In this document: in pieces, positions 53,130 to 61,967 of the stretch
Position numbering within the stretch: position 1 is the stretch's first letter
Layout: every line of letters starts with the position of its first letter
NCBI GenBank assembly: GCA_963759095.1
Contig: CAVWYF010000029.1
Span: 1-64,000 of the forward strand
From: Anderseniella sp963759095
Lineage (GTDB): Bacteria; Pseudomonadota; Alphaproteobacteria; Rhizobiales; Aestuariivirgaceae
Length of the DNA stretch: 64,000 nt
Direction of reading: 5' to 3'
Position numbers and translations under genes: made by a program
Notes under the pieces: model-generated
What the model saw: only the letters and a program-made list of their open reading frames with translations
Told to the model about the DNA's origin: nothing
Databases searched by the model: none

Positions 53130-53666
53130 TTGCGTAAATCAACAACATTGGCGGCTGTCGCCATGCTGTCACTTGTCAGTGGCTGCGCGACGGATATGGG
53201 CAGTTTCACATCGAGCGATCCGGCGCCGGTAACAACAGCTTCGACAGTTCCACAACAACAGGTTGCAACCACCCAGCCGCAATACGGTCAACCGCCACGG
53301 ATACCACCTCCTGGACAGGCGACATTTGCCCCCGCTCCGAAACCCGGGGCAGGCGGTCTGGCGACCGGTTCAAATTCACCGGCTCCTGCCGGCCGGAGAT
53401 TGTCGGAAACAGAACTTCGCTCAATGCTGGCAGGCAAATCCATCGTGGTCGCGGACGGTCGCAGGCTCGAATATGGCCCATCCGGTTCTTATCAGGAAAC
53501 CCGCAACGGACAGGCAATAGCAGTAGGCACTTACCAAATTCGTGATGTTTCGGTGTGCGTACAATTCACAACCGGGCTGACCAGATGCGACAGCTTTGTA
53601 CAGGACGGTAACCAGTTGTTCGTGGAAGACCGCAACGGCCAACGGCTACCTGCTCAGGTTGGCTGA
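53130..53666 (+). CDS. Lipoprotein
   Basis: The 178-residue lipoprotein has a type II signal peptide ending LVSGCA, with the lipidated cysteine at residue 20. A Pro/Gln-rich linker of about 65 residues follows. A C-terminal domain from LSETELRSMLAGKSIVV on contains a short beta-rich fold with CVQFTTGLTRCDSF, where two cysteines may form a disulfide. There is no ATG in this part of the frame; TTG 53130, behind GGGG, is the best start. It is transcribed in the same direction as the DUF547 gene, 152 bases behind it. Confidence 0.7.
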   Translation: MRKSTTLAAVAMLSLVSGCATDMGSFTSSDPAPVTTASTVPQQQVATTQPQYGQPPRIPPPGQATFAPAPKPGAGGLATGSNSPAPAGRRLSETELRSMLAGKSIVVADGRRLEYGPSGSYQETRNGQAIAVGTYQIRDVSVCVQFTTGLTRCDSFVQDGNQLFVEDRNGQRLPAQVG

Positions 53667-54072
53667 TGCCTGCAGCAATACGGGGTCACCGGGCCCTGAA
53701 GTTTGCTGGAACATTATCGAGACAACCAGGTTTATGTTCCCTGGCTGATTCAACCGGAGGATGTCCTGATCAGGGCGCTCATTAGGCCTGATGCAGTTGA
53801 CGCTGGTAGCATTGTTCAGTTTTGTCGGGGTGTTGATAATTACGCACTTGAATCTGGCGCTGTCCACAGCCATTTACCAACAGACATCGACGGTGCTGCA
53901 AGCATGTAACGAATCGTGCCTAAGTAGCGTCAGTATTTGCTGGAAAGCGGCGTATCCGGTGCATCTGCGGGCAATTGACTAGTCCGGTAGCGTTGGTTCA
54001 GCGTTAACAATTCCAGCACATGATTGAAAAAAGGCCCCTCGGCCGCTTCGGGTTCCACCGAAAGGATATTGA
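53667..54072. other. 406-bp region ahead of lon without a convincing gene
   Basis: No family-like frame occurs; the small open frames start without ribosome-binding sites. TTGACG at 53798 could be a -35 box but no good -10 box follows at the right distance. The region presumably contains the lon promoter; I could not place it with confidence. Confidence 0.4.
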
Positions 54073-56499
54073 ATGACTAAAAAGAAAACAGCTATGATCG
54101 AGGACGTTTTCGCAGTCTTGCCGCTGCGCGACATTGTTGTGTTTCCACACATGATTGTGCCCTTGTTTGTAGGGCGTGAAAAGTCGATCGCAGCACTTGA
54201 AGAAGTGATGCGCGAGGACAAGCGGATATTGCTGGTCGCTCAGAAAAACGCATCCGATGACGATCCAACTTCTGATCAGATGTACGAAGTTGGCACAATC
54301 GGTTCGATCCTGCAGTTGCTGAAACTGCCTGACGGCACGGTCAAGGTTTTGGTTGAAGGCCTGGAACGGGCGCAGATCGTGTCATACACGGACCGCGCTG
54401 ATTTCTTCGAAGCCAAGGCCAGCACAATTGATGGTTCCGATGCTGATGGCGGGGAAACCGAAGCGCTTGCCCGCACCGCTGTTACCCAATTTGAGAGCTA
54501 TGTAAAGCTGAACAAGAAGGTGCCGCAGGAAGCGGTGTCATCGATCACTCAGATCGACGACTATGCCAAACTTGCCGACAGCATCGCAGCACATCTCGCC
54601 ATCAAGATCTCCGAAAAGCAGGAATTGCTGGAAACCGCTTCCGTCGCCCGTCGCCTTGAAAAGGTATACGGCCTCATGGAGAGCGAGATTTCGGTGCTGC
54701 AGGTCGAAAAGCGCATTCGTTCGCGGGTCAAGCGCCAGATGGAGAAGACCCAGCGTGAGTATTATCTCAACGAACAGATGAAGGCGATCCAGAAGGAACT
54801 CGGTGATGGCGATGACCATGACGAGATGGCCGAACTGGAACAACGCATTACCAAGACAAAGTTGTCCAAGGAAGCCCGTGAAAAGGCCAACGCGGAAATG
54901 AAAAAGCTCAAGCAGATGTCTCCGATGTCTGCCGAAGCCACGGTTGTCCGCAATTATCTGGACTGGTTGCTGTCTATACCGTGGGGCAAGAAGTCCCGCG
55001 TGAAAAACGACCTTGCACAAGCTGAGGCCGTGCTTGAGTCGGATCATTTCGGTCTTGAGAAGGTTAAGGAGCGCATTGTCGAGTACCTTGCGGTGCAGGC
55101 GCGTGCCAACAAGCTGCGCGGGCCAATTCTGTGCCTGGTCGGTCCTCCCGGCGTCGGCAAGACCTCACTGGCCAAGTCGATTGCCAAGGCAACCGGTCGC
55201 GAATATGTGCGCATGTCGCTCGGTGGTGTGCGCGATGAAGCGGAGATCCGCGGTCACCGGCGCACTTATATCGGATCAATGCCGGGCAAGGTCATCCAGT
55301 CGATGAAAAAGGCCAAAAAATCCAACCCTCTCTTCCTGCTGGATGAGATTGACAAGATGGGCATGGATTTCCGGGGTGACCCATCGTCCGCATTGCTGGA
55401 GGTTCTCGATCCTGAACAGAATTCAACCTTCATGGACCATTACCTGGAGGTTGAATACGACCTGTCGAATGTGATGTTTGTGACCACGGCCAACTCGCTG
55501 AATATACCGAGTCCACTGATGGATCGCATGGAAATCATTCGGATTGCCGGTTACACCGAAGACGAAAAGTTTGAGATCGCCCGCCGGCACCTGTTGTCGA
55601 AAGCGCTTGAGAATCACGGTCTCGACAAGACCGAATTCGAGCTCACCGATGACGGTTTGATGGAAGTCGTGCGCCGCTACACCCGCGAAGCCGGCGTGCG
55701 TAACCTGGAGCGTGAACTGAATACGCTTTGCCGCAAGGCAGTGAAGGAAATCGTTCTCGCCAAGGGTGCCAAAAAGAAGGTCAAGGTGACAGCCAAGAAC
55801 ATGGCCGATTTCCTGGGTGTCCAGAAATATCGCTATGGCATGGCTGAGTTGGAAGATCAGGTCGGTGTCGTTACCGGGCTTGCATGGACCGAAGTGGGTG
55901 GCGAGTTGCTGACCATTGAGGCCGTGATGATGCCGGGCAAGGGCAAGATGACCGTGACCGGCAACCTGCGCGATGTGATGAAGGAGTTGATTTCGGCTGC
56001 ATCATCCTATGTCCGCTCGCGGTCGACGGAAATTGGTGTCAAACCACCGGTGTTCGACAAGAAGGACATTCACGTGCACGTGCCTGAAGGTGCAACGCCG
56101 AAGGACGGACCGTCTGCCGGTGTCGCCATGGTGACGGCCATTACATCAGTTTTGACCGGCATTCCAATCAGGCGGGAAGTGGCCATGACGGGTGAAATCA
56201 CACTACGTGGCCGGGTCTTGCCGATCGGTGGGCTTAAGGAGAAGTTGCTCGCAGCTTTGCGCGGCGGCATTACCAAGGTGCTTATTCCCGAGGAGAATGC
56301 CAAGGACCTGGCTGACATTCCGGATAATGTGAAGAACGGCCTGGAAATCGTGCCGGTGTCTCATGCTGACGAAGTGCTCGAGCATGCGCTTGTATCGTTG
56401 CCTGAAGCCATTGAGTGGGACGAGGCAGCTGAAGAGGCCGCTGCCAAAGCTGCAGCCGATGCAGCAAAGGCATCCGGTGAAAGCGTAACGGCTCACTGA
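54073..56499 (+). CDS. lon: ATP-dependent Lon protease
   Basis: The 808-residue protease has an N-terminal LON domain (LPLRDIVVFPHMIVPLFVGR), a Walker A GPPGVGKTSLAKSIA at about 357, an arginine-finger region and the catalytic Ser681 in PKDGPSAGVAM with the matching lysine about 43 residues later. It degrades misfolded and regulatory proteins in the cytoplasm. It belongs to the clpP-clpX-lon-hupB block typical for alphaproteobacteria. A terminator follows at 56555. Confidence 0.97.
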   Translation: MTKKKTAMIEDVFAVLPLRDIVVFPHMIVPLFVGREKSIAALEEVMREDKRILLVAQKNASDDDPTSDQMYEVGTIGSILQLLKLPDGTVKVLVEGLERAQIVSYTDRADFFEAKASTIDGSDADGGETEALARTAVTQFESYVKLNKKVPQEAVSSITQIDDYAKLADSIAAHLAIKISEKQELLETASVARRLEKVYGLMESEISVLQVEKRIRSRVKRQMEKTQREYYLNEQMKAIQKELGDGDDHDEMAELEQRITKTKLSKEAREKANAEMKKLKQMSPMSAEATVVRNYLDWLLSIPWGKKSRVKNDLAQAEAVLESDHFGLEKVKERIVEYLAVQARANKLRGPILCLVGPPGVGKTSLAKSIAKATGREYVRMSLGGVRDEAEIRGHRRTYIGSMPGKVIQSMKKAKKSNPLFLLDEIDKMGMDFRGDPSSALLEVLDPEQNSTFMDHYLEVEYDLSNVMFVTTANSLNIPSPLMDRMEIIRIAGYTEDEKFEIARRHLLSKALENHGLDKTEFELTDDGLMEVVRRYTREAGVRNLERELNTLCRKAVKEIVLAKGAKKKVKVTAKNMADFLGVQKYRYGMAELEDQVGVVTGLAWTEVGGELLTIEAVMMPGKGKMTVTGNLRDVMKELISAASSYVRSRSTEIGVKPPVFDKKDIHVHVPEGATPKDGPSAGVAMVTAITSVLTGIPIRREVAMTGEITLRGRVLPIGGLKEKLLAALRGGITKVLIPEENAKDLADIPDNVKNGLEIVPVSHADEVLEHALVSLPEAIEWDEAAEEAAAKAAADAAKASGESVTAH

Positions 56500-56554
56500 T
56501 TTCCAGTTGCGGATTCCTTTATCCGCTAATTTCACGCACTACAGTGCAATCCAG

Positions 56555-56585
56555 GGCGCGATCAGATTTTCTGGTCGCGCCTTTT
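56555..56585 (+). terminator. Intrinsic terminator of lon
   Basis: GGCGCGATCAGA and TCTGGTCGCGCC pair around TTT, with a small internal mismatch, followed by TTTT. It stands 55 bases behind the lon stop. From here to hupB (56586-56936) I find no gene, only the presumed hupB promoter. Confidence 0.75.
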
Positions 56586-56936
56586 GGTTGCGGGTGTCGG
56601 GACGGCTACTCGGTGTGGTTGTCGGACGGTAATTGCGCGAACAACCAGGTGTTGCCGGGGGAACGGATCGCGGGCGAAAACGCCGGCAAGTGTCCACCAA
56701 AGTGTTTTGAAATCAAGGAGTTCCGCGAATCAAATTTGTCAAAAATGCGCAAATCCCAGTTTTTGGCCAAATCCAGCCATAAAACTGCATATCAATAAGT
56801 GCATGTAAACATGACGGTTTTTCAGGCAATTGCGCATAGCTCTTGCATTAATTGGCTGAAATCCGCGACTTTCAATACACGAGGCGTTCGTACTTGAGTA
56901 TCCATTGTCGGAAATCTGGTGAAAGGATCCATTCAC

Positions 56937-57212
56937 ATGAACAAAAATGATCTCATCTCAAAAGTTGCTGAAGACGCCAAGCTCACCAAGGGTGAAGCTG
57001 GCGAGGCAATTGAAGCTACTCTGGCGAACATCCAGAAAGCCCTGATGCAAGGCGATGATGTGCGCCTTGTAGGCTTCGGAACATTTTCAGTAGGCCAACG
57101 CGCAGCATCTACGGGCCGCGACCCGCGCACCGGCCGTGCCATCGATATTCCGGCATCCAAGAACGCCAAGTTCAAAGCTGGTAAAATCCTCAAGGAGGCT
57201 GTTAACGGCTAA
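56937..57212 (+). CDS. hupB: DNA-binding protein HU
   Basis: The 91-residue protein is a canonical HU: MNKNDLISKVAEDAKLTKGE, the arm GRDPRTGRAIDIPASKNAKF and the end AGKILKEAVNG. It bends DNA and shapes the nucleoid. ATG 56937 has GAAAGGA upstream. A strong terminator follows at 57263. Confidence 0.96.
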   Translation: MNKNDLISKVAEDAKLTKGEAGEAIEATLANIQKALMQGDDVRLVGFGTFSVGQRAASTGRDPRTGRAIDIPASKNAKFKAGKILKEAVNG

Positions 57213-57262
57213 AGCCAACCGACTTCCAGCCGCGGCCCCAAACGGGTCGTAGGCATTTATCA

Positions 57263-57306
57263 GGCCCTGCGTGCTCTTCAGAAAAGACGCAGGGCCAAAA
57301 TTATTT
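57263..57306 (+). terminator. Intrinsic terminator of hupB
   Basis: GGCCCTGCGT (57263-57272) pairs perfectly with ACGCAGGGCC (57287-57296) and runs into AAAATTATTT. Confidence 0.8.
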
Positions 57307-57362
57307 AAAACGGCGCTTGCTCAAATGCACTCAGAGCGCTAATACATCGCTCAGATTAGTGG

Positions 57363-57438
57363 GGGCGATTAGCTCAGTTGGTAGAGCATCTCGTTTACAC
57401 CGAGAGGGTCGGCAGTTCGAGCCTGTCATCGCCCACCA
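57363..57438 (+). tRNA. tRNA-Val (UAC)
   Basis: Acceptor GGGCGAT pairs with ATCGCCC and is followed by ACCA (57435-57438). The anticodon stem TCTCG/CGAGA holds TTTACAC, anticodon UAC. D-arm AGCTCAGTTGGTAGAGC and T-arm GGCAGTTCGAGCCTG are standard. Confidence 0.97.
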
Positions 57439-57466
57439 TCCCACCAGTCAGAAGGCGCCATGGTCC

Positions 57467-58798
57467 ATGCTTTCAATTGAAGAGTTGAAGGCCACTGGGC
57501 TGGAGTTTCTGGACAAACTTGCCGGCTGGGCGACGTCTCCCCAGTTCTATGCGCAGGTCGGTGCAATCGCCATTGCGGTTCTTGTAGCGCGTATTGTTGC
57601 GGCGCAACTTAGAAAACGCGTCGTGTTAATGCGCGAACCGGTGGCCGATGACCACAAGTTTGCCCGCTGGCTCAATTTTGCCCATTCATTACGTGATCTG
57701 TTGTTTCCCGTACTGGCGGTGCTGTTTCTTGCGGTTGCCATACAGATATGCCTGGCGGCTGTCGGCAGCGCATGGCTGGTCCGGATTGCCCAGTCGGTTG
57801 GTGTCGTGGGTGTCCTGTACGCGGCCATCAACCGGTTCATCACTCATTCGCTTATACGTGCTGCTGCGATTTATGTCGGCATCCCCATTGCCACCTTGCA
57901 GGTGTTTGGCTGGTGGGACGAGACCAGCGCCTTTCTGGATGGCGTGTCACTGGAAGTCGGCAATATTCGTATTTCGCTTTACTTCCTCGCCAAGGCGGCT
58001 GTGTTCGGTGGCCTGCTGTTTTGGTTGGGCCGGTTGTCGACAACTGCGGGTCAAAGGGCGATCCGCAACCAGAAAGACCTCGACAAGGCCACCAAGGAGC
58101 TTTTCGCCAAGCTCTTCGAGATCGTGCTGTTCATCATTGTCTTCATCCTGCTGTTGCAGATTCTCGGTCTCGACCTGACCGCGCTGACCGTATTTGGCGG
58201 CGCGCTGGGTGTCGGACTTGGCTTCGGATTGCAGCAGATCGCGTCCAACTTCATTTCAGGCATCATAATCCTGCTGGAGCGCTCACTGGGTGTCGGTGAC
58301 TATATCGAGATGGAAGATGGCAAGGCCGGCATACTGAAGGAGCTCAACATGCGCTCTTCGACGCTGGAGACCTTTGACGGCAAGGAAATCATGGTGCCGA
58401 ACGAGAAATTCATCACCACCAGCTTCATCAACTGGACCCGGGATGATCCGCGCCAGCGCTTCGAGGTTGAATTCTCCGTGGCCTACGAAAGCGACATCCA
58501 TGAAGTCATACGGCTGGTGAGTGCGGCAGTGGCGAAACACAAGTCTGTGCTGAGTGATCCGGAACCCCCGGATACGGAACTGCGCGGCTTTGGTGATTCA
58601 GGTGTCGATTTGGCCGTTGAATTCTGGTCGAAGGGTCTGGATGACGGTAAGAACAAATTCACCGCCGACATTCTTCTGGTTGTCTGGGACACTCTGAAAG
58701 CCAACAATATTTCCATTCCGTTCCCGCAGCGCGAGATCCGCGTGCTTGGCGATGCGCCCAAACTGACCATCAAGCGCAAGAAGGCAGATGAGGCCTGA
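57467..58798 (+). CDS. MscS-family mechanosensitive ion channel
   Basis: The 443-residue membrane protein has about five hydrophobic segments, then the MscS pore signature (FGGALGVGLGFGLQQIASN) followed by NFISGIIILLERSLGVGDYI. The cytoplasmic beta domain (LNMRSSTLETFDGKEIMVPN) and the C-terminal part continue the family pattern. It should open on membrane tension and let solutes escape. ATG 57467 is chosen; the frame is open upstream through the tRNA-Val gene. It sits between tRNA-Val and tRNA-Asp. Confidence 0.88.
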   Translation: MLSIEELKATGLEFLDKLAGWATSPQFYAQVGAIAIAVLVARIVAAQLRKRVVLMREPVADDHKFARWLNFAHSLRDLLFPVLAVLFLAVAIQICLAAVGSAWLVRIAQSVGVVGVLYAAINRFITHSLIRAAAIYVGIPIATLQVFGWWDETSAFLDGVSLEVGNIRISLYFLAKAAVFGGLLFWLGRLSTTAGQRAIRNQKDLDKATKELFAKLFEIVLFIIVFILLLQILGLDLTALTVFGGALGVGLGFGLQQIASNFISGIIILLERSLGVGDYIEMEDGKAGILKELNMRSSTLETFDGKEIMVPNEKFITTSFINWTRDDPRQRFEVEFSVAYESDIHEVIRLVSAAVAKHKSVLSDPEPPDTELRGFGDSGVDLAVEFWSKGLDDGKNKFTADILLVVWDTLKANNISIPFPQREIRVLGDAPKLTIKRKKADEA

Positions 58799-58933
58799 GC
58801 CGGCGCAGATGCTAATTTCTTTGCTGCTGAGGGCATAATCCGCCGATGGCCGCTTGACTTGCGACAGCGAACTGAGTAATCCACCCCAACCAACGCAAAC
58901 CATTGGGTCGTGGCCCGGTTTGCCTTACATCGC

Positions 58934-59010
58934 GCGGGTGTAGCTCAGTTGGTTAGAGTGCCGGCCTGTCACGCCGGAGGTCGCGGGTTCGAGCCCCGTC
59001 ACTCGCGCCA
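58934..59010 (+). tRNA. tRNA-Asp (GUC)
   Basis: Acceptor GCGGGTG pairs with CACTCGC (one G-T), then GCCA (59007-59010). The anticodon stem CCGGC/GCCGG holds CTGTCAC, anticodon GUC. It lies 227 bases ahead of nuoA; that gap holds no gene and probably carries the nuo promoter. Confidence 0.97.
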
Positions 59011-59237
59011 TTTTACCGCTCCCGGCATTTCGTGATTTTGCTGCATTTAACCTGGTTTTCCGCTAAACAGGATGAATGGCAGAATATCCGGCTGGCAAAA
59101 CAGTTTTCCACCATGCACCCAGCTCGGGATTCAGGCTTGCGTCGCTTGTTGCACTGCGGTACCAACCCAACAGGCAATCAGAGTCGAGTAGAGGGGCTGC
59201 GGTGGCTGAATGGCTACCACGCAACAGGTGCTGAACA

Positions 59238-59603
59238 ATGACGGAACTACTGCAGGATTATCTGCCCATCGTCATATTCATGGGAATATGCATTGCTCTT
59301 GGTATCGCCCTGATGGCATCGGCGTTCGTTATCGCCATTCGTCGGCCTGACCCTGAGAAGATGTCGGCTTACGAATGCGGGTTTGATGCATTTGACGATG
59401 CGCGCATGAAATTCGACATTCGCTTTTACCTGGTGGCCATTCTCTTCATTATCTTTGACCTTGAAGTGGCGTTCCTGTTTCCGTGGGCGATATCGCTCAA
59501 GGAAGTCGGCGTGTTCGGTTTCTGGTCCATGATGATATTCCTCGCCATCCTGACCATTGGTTTCGTCTATGAATGGCGCAAAGGGGCACTGGAATGGGAT
59601 TGA
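59238..59603 (+). CDS. nuoA: NADH-quinone oxidoreductase subunit A
   Basis: The 121-residue protein has three membrane segments and the conserved YECGFDAFDDARMKFDIRFY loop with the cysteine that faces the quinone cavity. It opens the complex I operon. Its last ten bases overlap the start of nuoB. Confidence 0.95.
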   Translation: MTELLQDYLPIVIFMGICIALGIALMASAFVIAIRRPDPEKMSAYECGFDAFDDARMKFDIRFYLVAILFIIFDLEVAFLFPWAISLKEVGVFGFWSMMIFLAILTIGFVYEWRKGALEWD

Positions 59604-60157
59604 TCGACAAAAACGGCCAACCATTGCAGGCGGCTGCTGCTCCTGCTGTGCTGACACCGGAACAGGAAGCCTTTTACTCATCAGTGAACGACCAGCTTGC
59701 CGACAAGGGCTTCCTGGTTACGACGAGTGATGATCTGATCAATTGGGCCCGCACCGGTTCGCTGATGTGGATGACCTTCGGCCTGGCTTGCTGTGCGGTT
59801 GAAATGATGCAGGCGTCCATGCCGCGGTATGACGTCGAGCGCTTCGGATTTGCGCCGCGCGCCAGCCCGCGCCAGTCCGATGTCATGATTGTGGCGGGCA
59901 CGCTGACCAACAAAATGGCACCTGCATTGCGCAAGGTCTATGACCAGATGCCCGAGCCGCGTTACGTGATCTCCATGGGCTCATGTGCCAATGGCGGCGG
60001 CTACTATCATTATTCCTATTCGGTCGTGCGCGGCTGTGATCGCATTGTACCGGTGGACATCTATATTCCGGGCTGTCCGCCGACTGCAGAAGCGCTGGTA
60101 TACGGTATCCTGCAACTGCAGAAAAAGATTCGCCGAACCGGTACGATAGAACGCTAG
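59594..60157 (+). CDS. nuoB: NADH-quinone oxidoreductase subunit B
   Basis: The 187-residue subunit has the N2 cluster ligands in GLACCAVEMM, GSCANGGGYYHYSYSVVRGC and PGCPPTAEALVYG. ATG 59594 is chosen; the short N-terminal extension before the fold varies among relatives. It carries the last Fe-S cluster before quinone. It overlaps nuoA by ten bases. Confidence 0.95.
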   Translation: MGLIDKNGQPLQAAAAPAVLTPEQEAFYSSVNDQLADKGFLVTTSDDLINWARTGSLMWMTFGLACCAVEMMQASMPRYDVERFGFAPRASPRQSDVMIVAGTLTNKMAPALRKVYDQMPEPRYVISMGSCANGGGYYHYSYSVVRGCDRIVPVDIYIPGCPPTAEALVYGILQLQKKIRRTGTIER

Positions 60158-60174
60158 GGGCCAAGCGCGAAACG

Positions 60175-60777
60175 ATGGATGAAAACCTGATTGATCTTGG
60201 CGAGCATATCGCCTCCGAGCTGCAAGAGCTGGGGGTCAAATATGCCATGTCCCATGATGAGCTGACCCTGCAAACCAATGGCGACAATATAGTCGATGTC
60301 CTGCGGTTCCTGCGCGATGATCCGAGTTGCCAGTTTGTCTGCTTCATCGACATTTGCGGAGTTGATTATCCGGCTCGCGAGAAACGCTTTGACGTGGTGT
60401 ATCACCTGCTCAGTCCGTACCAGAACACCCGTGTCCGTGTGAAACTGCAGACTGATGAAGATACACCCGTGCCAAGCGCTGTAGAAGTATTTCCGGCTGC
60501 CAACTGGTTCGAGCGGGAAGCGTTTGATCTTTATGGAATCCTGTTTTCCGGTCACCCGGACCTGCGCCGCATCCTGACAGATTATGGATTTGCCGGTCAT
60601 CCGCTGCGCAAGGACTTCCCGATGACGGGCCATGTTGAAGTGCGCTATGATGACGAGAAGAAAAAGGTTGTGTATGAGCCGGTGAAGCTGGTTCAGGAGT
60701 TCCGCAATTTTGATTACCTCAGCCCGTGGGAAGGCACTGAATACGAGCTGCCCGGCGACGAGAAGGCGAAGAACTGA
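60175..60777 (+). CDS. nuoC: NADH-quinone oxidoreductase subunit C
   Basis: The 200-residue subunit contains FVCFIDICGVDYPAREKRF and the signature EREAFDLYGILFSGHPDLRR. It is separate from NuoD, as usual in alphaproteobacteria. Its stop codon overlaps the nuoD start by one base (TGATG). Confidence 0.95.
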   Translation: MDENLIDLGEHIASELQELGVKYAMSHDELTLQTNGDNIVDVLRFLRDDPSCQFVCFIDICGVDYPAREKRFDVVYHLLSPYQNTRVRVKLQTDEDTPVPSAVEVFPAANWFEREAFDLYGILFSGHPDLRRILTDYGFAGHPLRKDFPMTGHVEVRYDDEKKKVVYEPVKLVQEFRNFDYLSPWEGTEYELPGDEKAKN

Positions 60778-61967
60778 TGGCTGAGGCACAAGTCAGAAAC
60801 TTTCATATCAATTTTGGCCCGCAGCATCCTGCAGCGCATGGTGTTTTGCGCCTTGTGCTGGAACTGGATGGTGAAGTGGTGGAACGGGTTGATCCGCACA
60901 TCGGCCTTTTGCATCGCGGCACAGAGAAGCTGATCGAAGCCAAGACCTACCTGCAGGCGGTGCCGTATTTCGATCGCCTGGACTATGTCGCCCCGATGAA
61001 CCAGGAGCATGCCTACGCGCTGGCCATCGAAAAGCTGATGGGGATCACGGTGCCGATTCGCGGGCAGCTCATCCGCGTTCTTTATTCCGAGATCGGCCGT
61101 ATTCTGTCGCACCTGTTGAATGTGACCACTCAGGCCATGGATGTTGGCGCGTTGACCCCGCCGCTGTGGGGCTTCGAAGAGCGCGAAAAGCTGATGGTGT
61201 TTTATGAGCGCGCGTCCGGCTCGCGCATGCATGCAGCCTTTGTTCGCCCGGGCGGGGTGCATCAGGATCTGCCGCAGGACCTGATCGACGACATTGATGG
61301 ATTTTGTGATTACCATCCCAAGGTGCTGGACGATATTGAAGGTCTGCTCACCGAAAACCGTATTTTCAAGCAGCGCAACGTCGATATTGGTGTCGTGACG
61401 CTGGAAGAATGTTTTGCCTGGGGGTTCTCCGGCGTCATGGTACGCGGTTCGGGTGCTGCCTGGGATTTGCGCAAGTCACAACCTTATGAATGCTATTCGG
61501 ACCTGGATTTTGACATTCCGATCGGCAAGAACGGCGATTGCTATGACCGTTATCTCATCCGCATGGAAGAGATGCGCCAGTCGCTGAAGATCATGAAACA
61601 GTGCATCACGATGCTGAACTCGCCGGAAGGCCAGGGGCCTGTGTCGTCAATGGACGGCAAGGTGGTGCCGCCGACGCGTGGCGAGATGAAGCGCTCGATG
61701 GAAGCGTTGATCCATCACTTCAAGCTTTACACCGAAGGTTTCAAGGTACCCGAAGGCGACGTGTATGCCTGCGTTGAAGCGCCCAAAGGCGAATTTGGCG
61801 TTTACCTCGTGTCGGATGGCTCCAACAAGCCGTACCGCTGCAAACTGCGCGCGCCCGGTTTTGCGCATCTGCAGGCAATGGATTTCATATGCCGTGGTCA
61901 CATGCTGGCGGACGTGTCGGCAGTGCTTGGTTCTCTAGATATTGTGTTTGGTGAGGTCGACCGGTGA
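60777..61967 (+). CDS. nuoD: NADH-quinone oxidoreductase subunit D
   Basis: The 396-residue subunit starts with the conserved INFGPQHPAAHGVLRLVLEL, has HIGLLHRGTEKLIE and ends GSLDIVFGEVDR. It lines the quinone pocket together with NuoB. It overlaps nuoE by four bases (GTGA), so translation of the operon is coupled throughout. Confidence 0.96.
   Translation: MAEAQVRNFHINFGPQHPAAHGVLRLVLELDGEVVERVDPHIGLLHRGTEKLIEAKTYLQAVPYFDRLDYVAPMNQEHAYALAIEKLMGITVPIRGQLIRVLYSEIGRILSHLLNVTTQAMDVGALTPPLWGFEEREKLMVFYERASGSRMHAAFVRPGGVHQDLPQDLIDDIDGFCDYHPKVLDDIEGLLTENRIFKQRNVDIGVVTLEECFAWGFSGVMVRGSGAAWDLRKSQPYECYSDLDFDIPIGKNGDCYDRYLIRMEEMRQSLKIMKQCITMLNSPEGQGPVSSMDGKVVPPTRGEMKRSMEALIHHFKLYTEGFKVPEGDVYACVEAPKGEFGVYLVSDGSNKPYRCKLRAPGFAHLQAMDFICRGHMLADVSAVLGSLDIVFGEVDR

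Noticed and set aside
53791..53982. 63-codon hydrophobic frame ahead of lon
   Set aside because: No ribosome-binding site and no conserved pattern; probably chance in the promoter region.
56544..56808. Open frames of 74-84 codons between lon and hupB
   Set aside because: They start in the lon terminator, mix with the hupB promoter region and show no family features.
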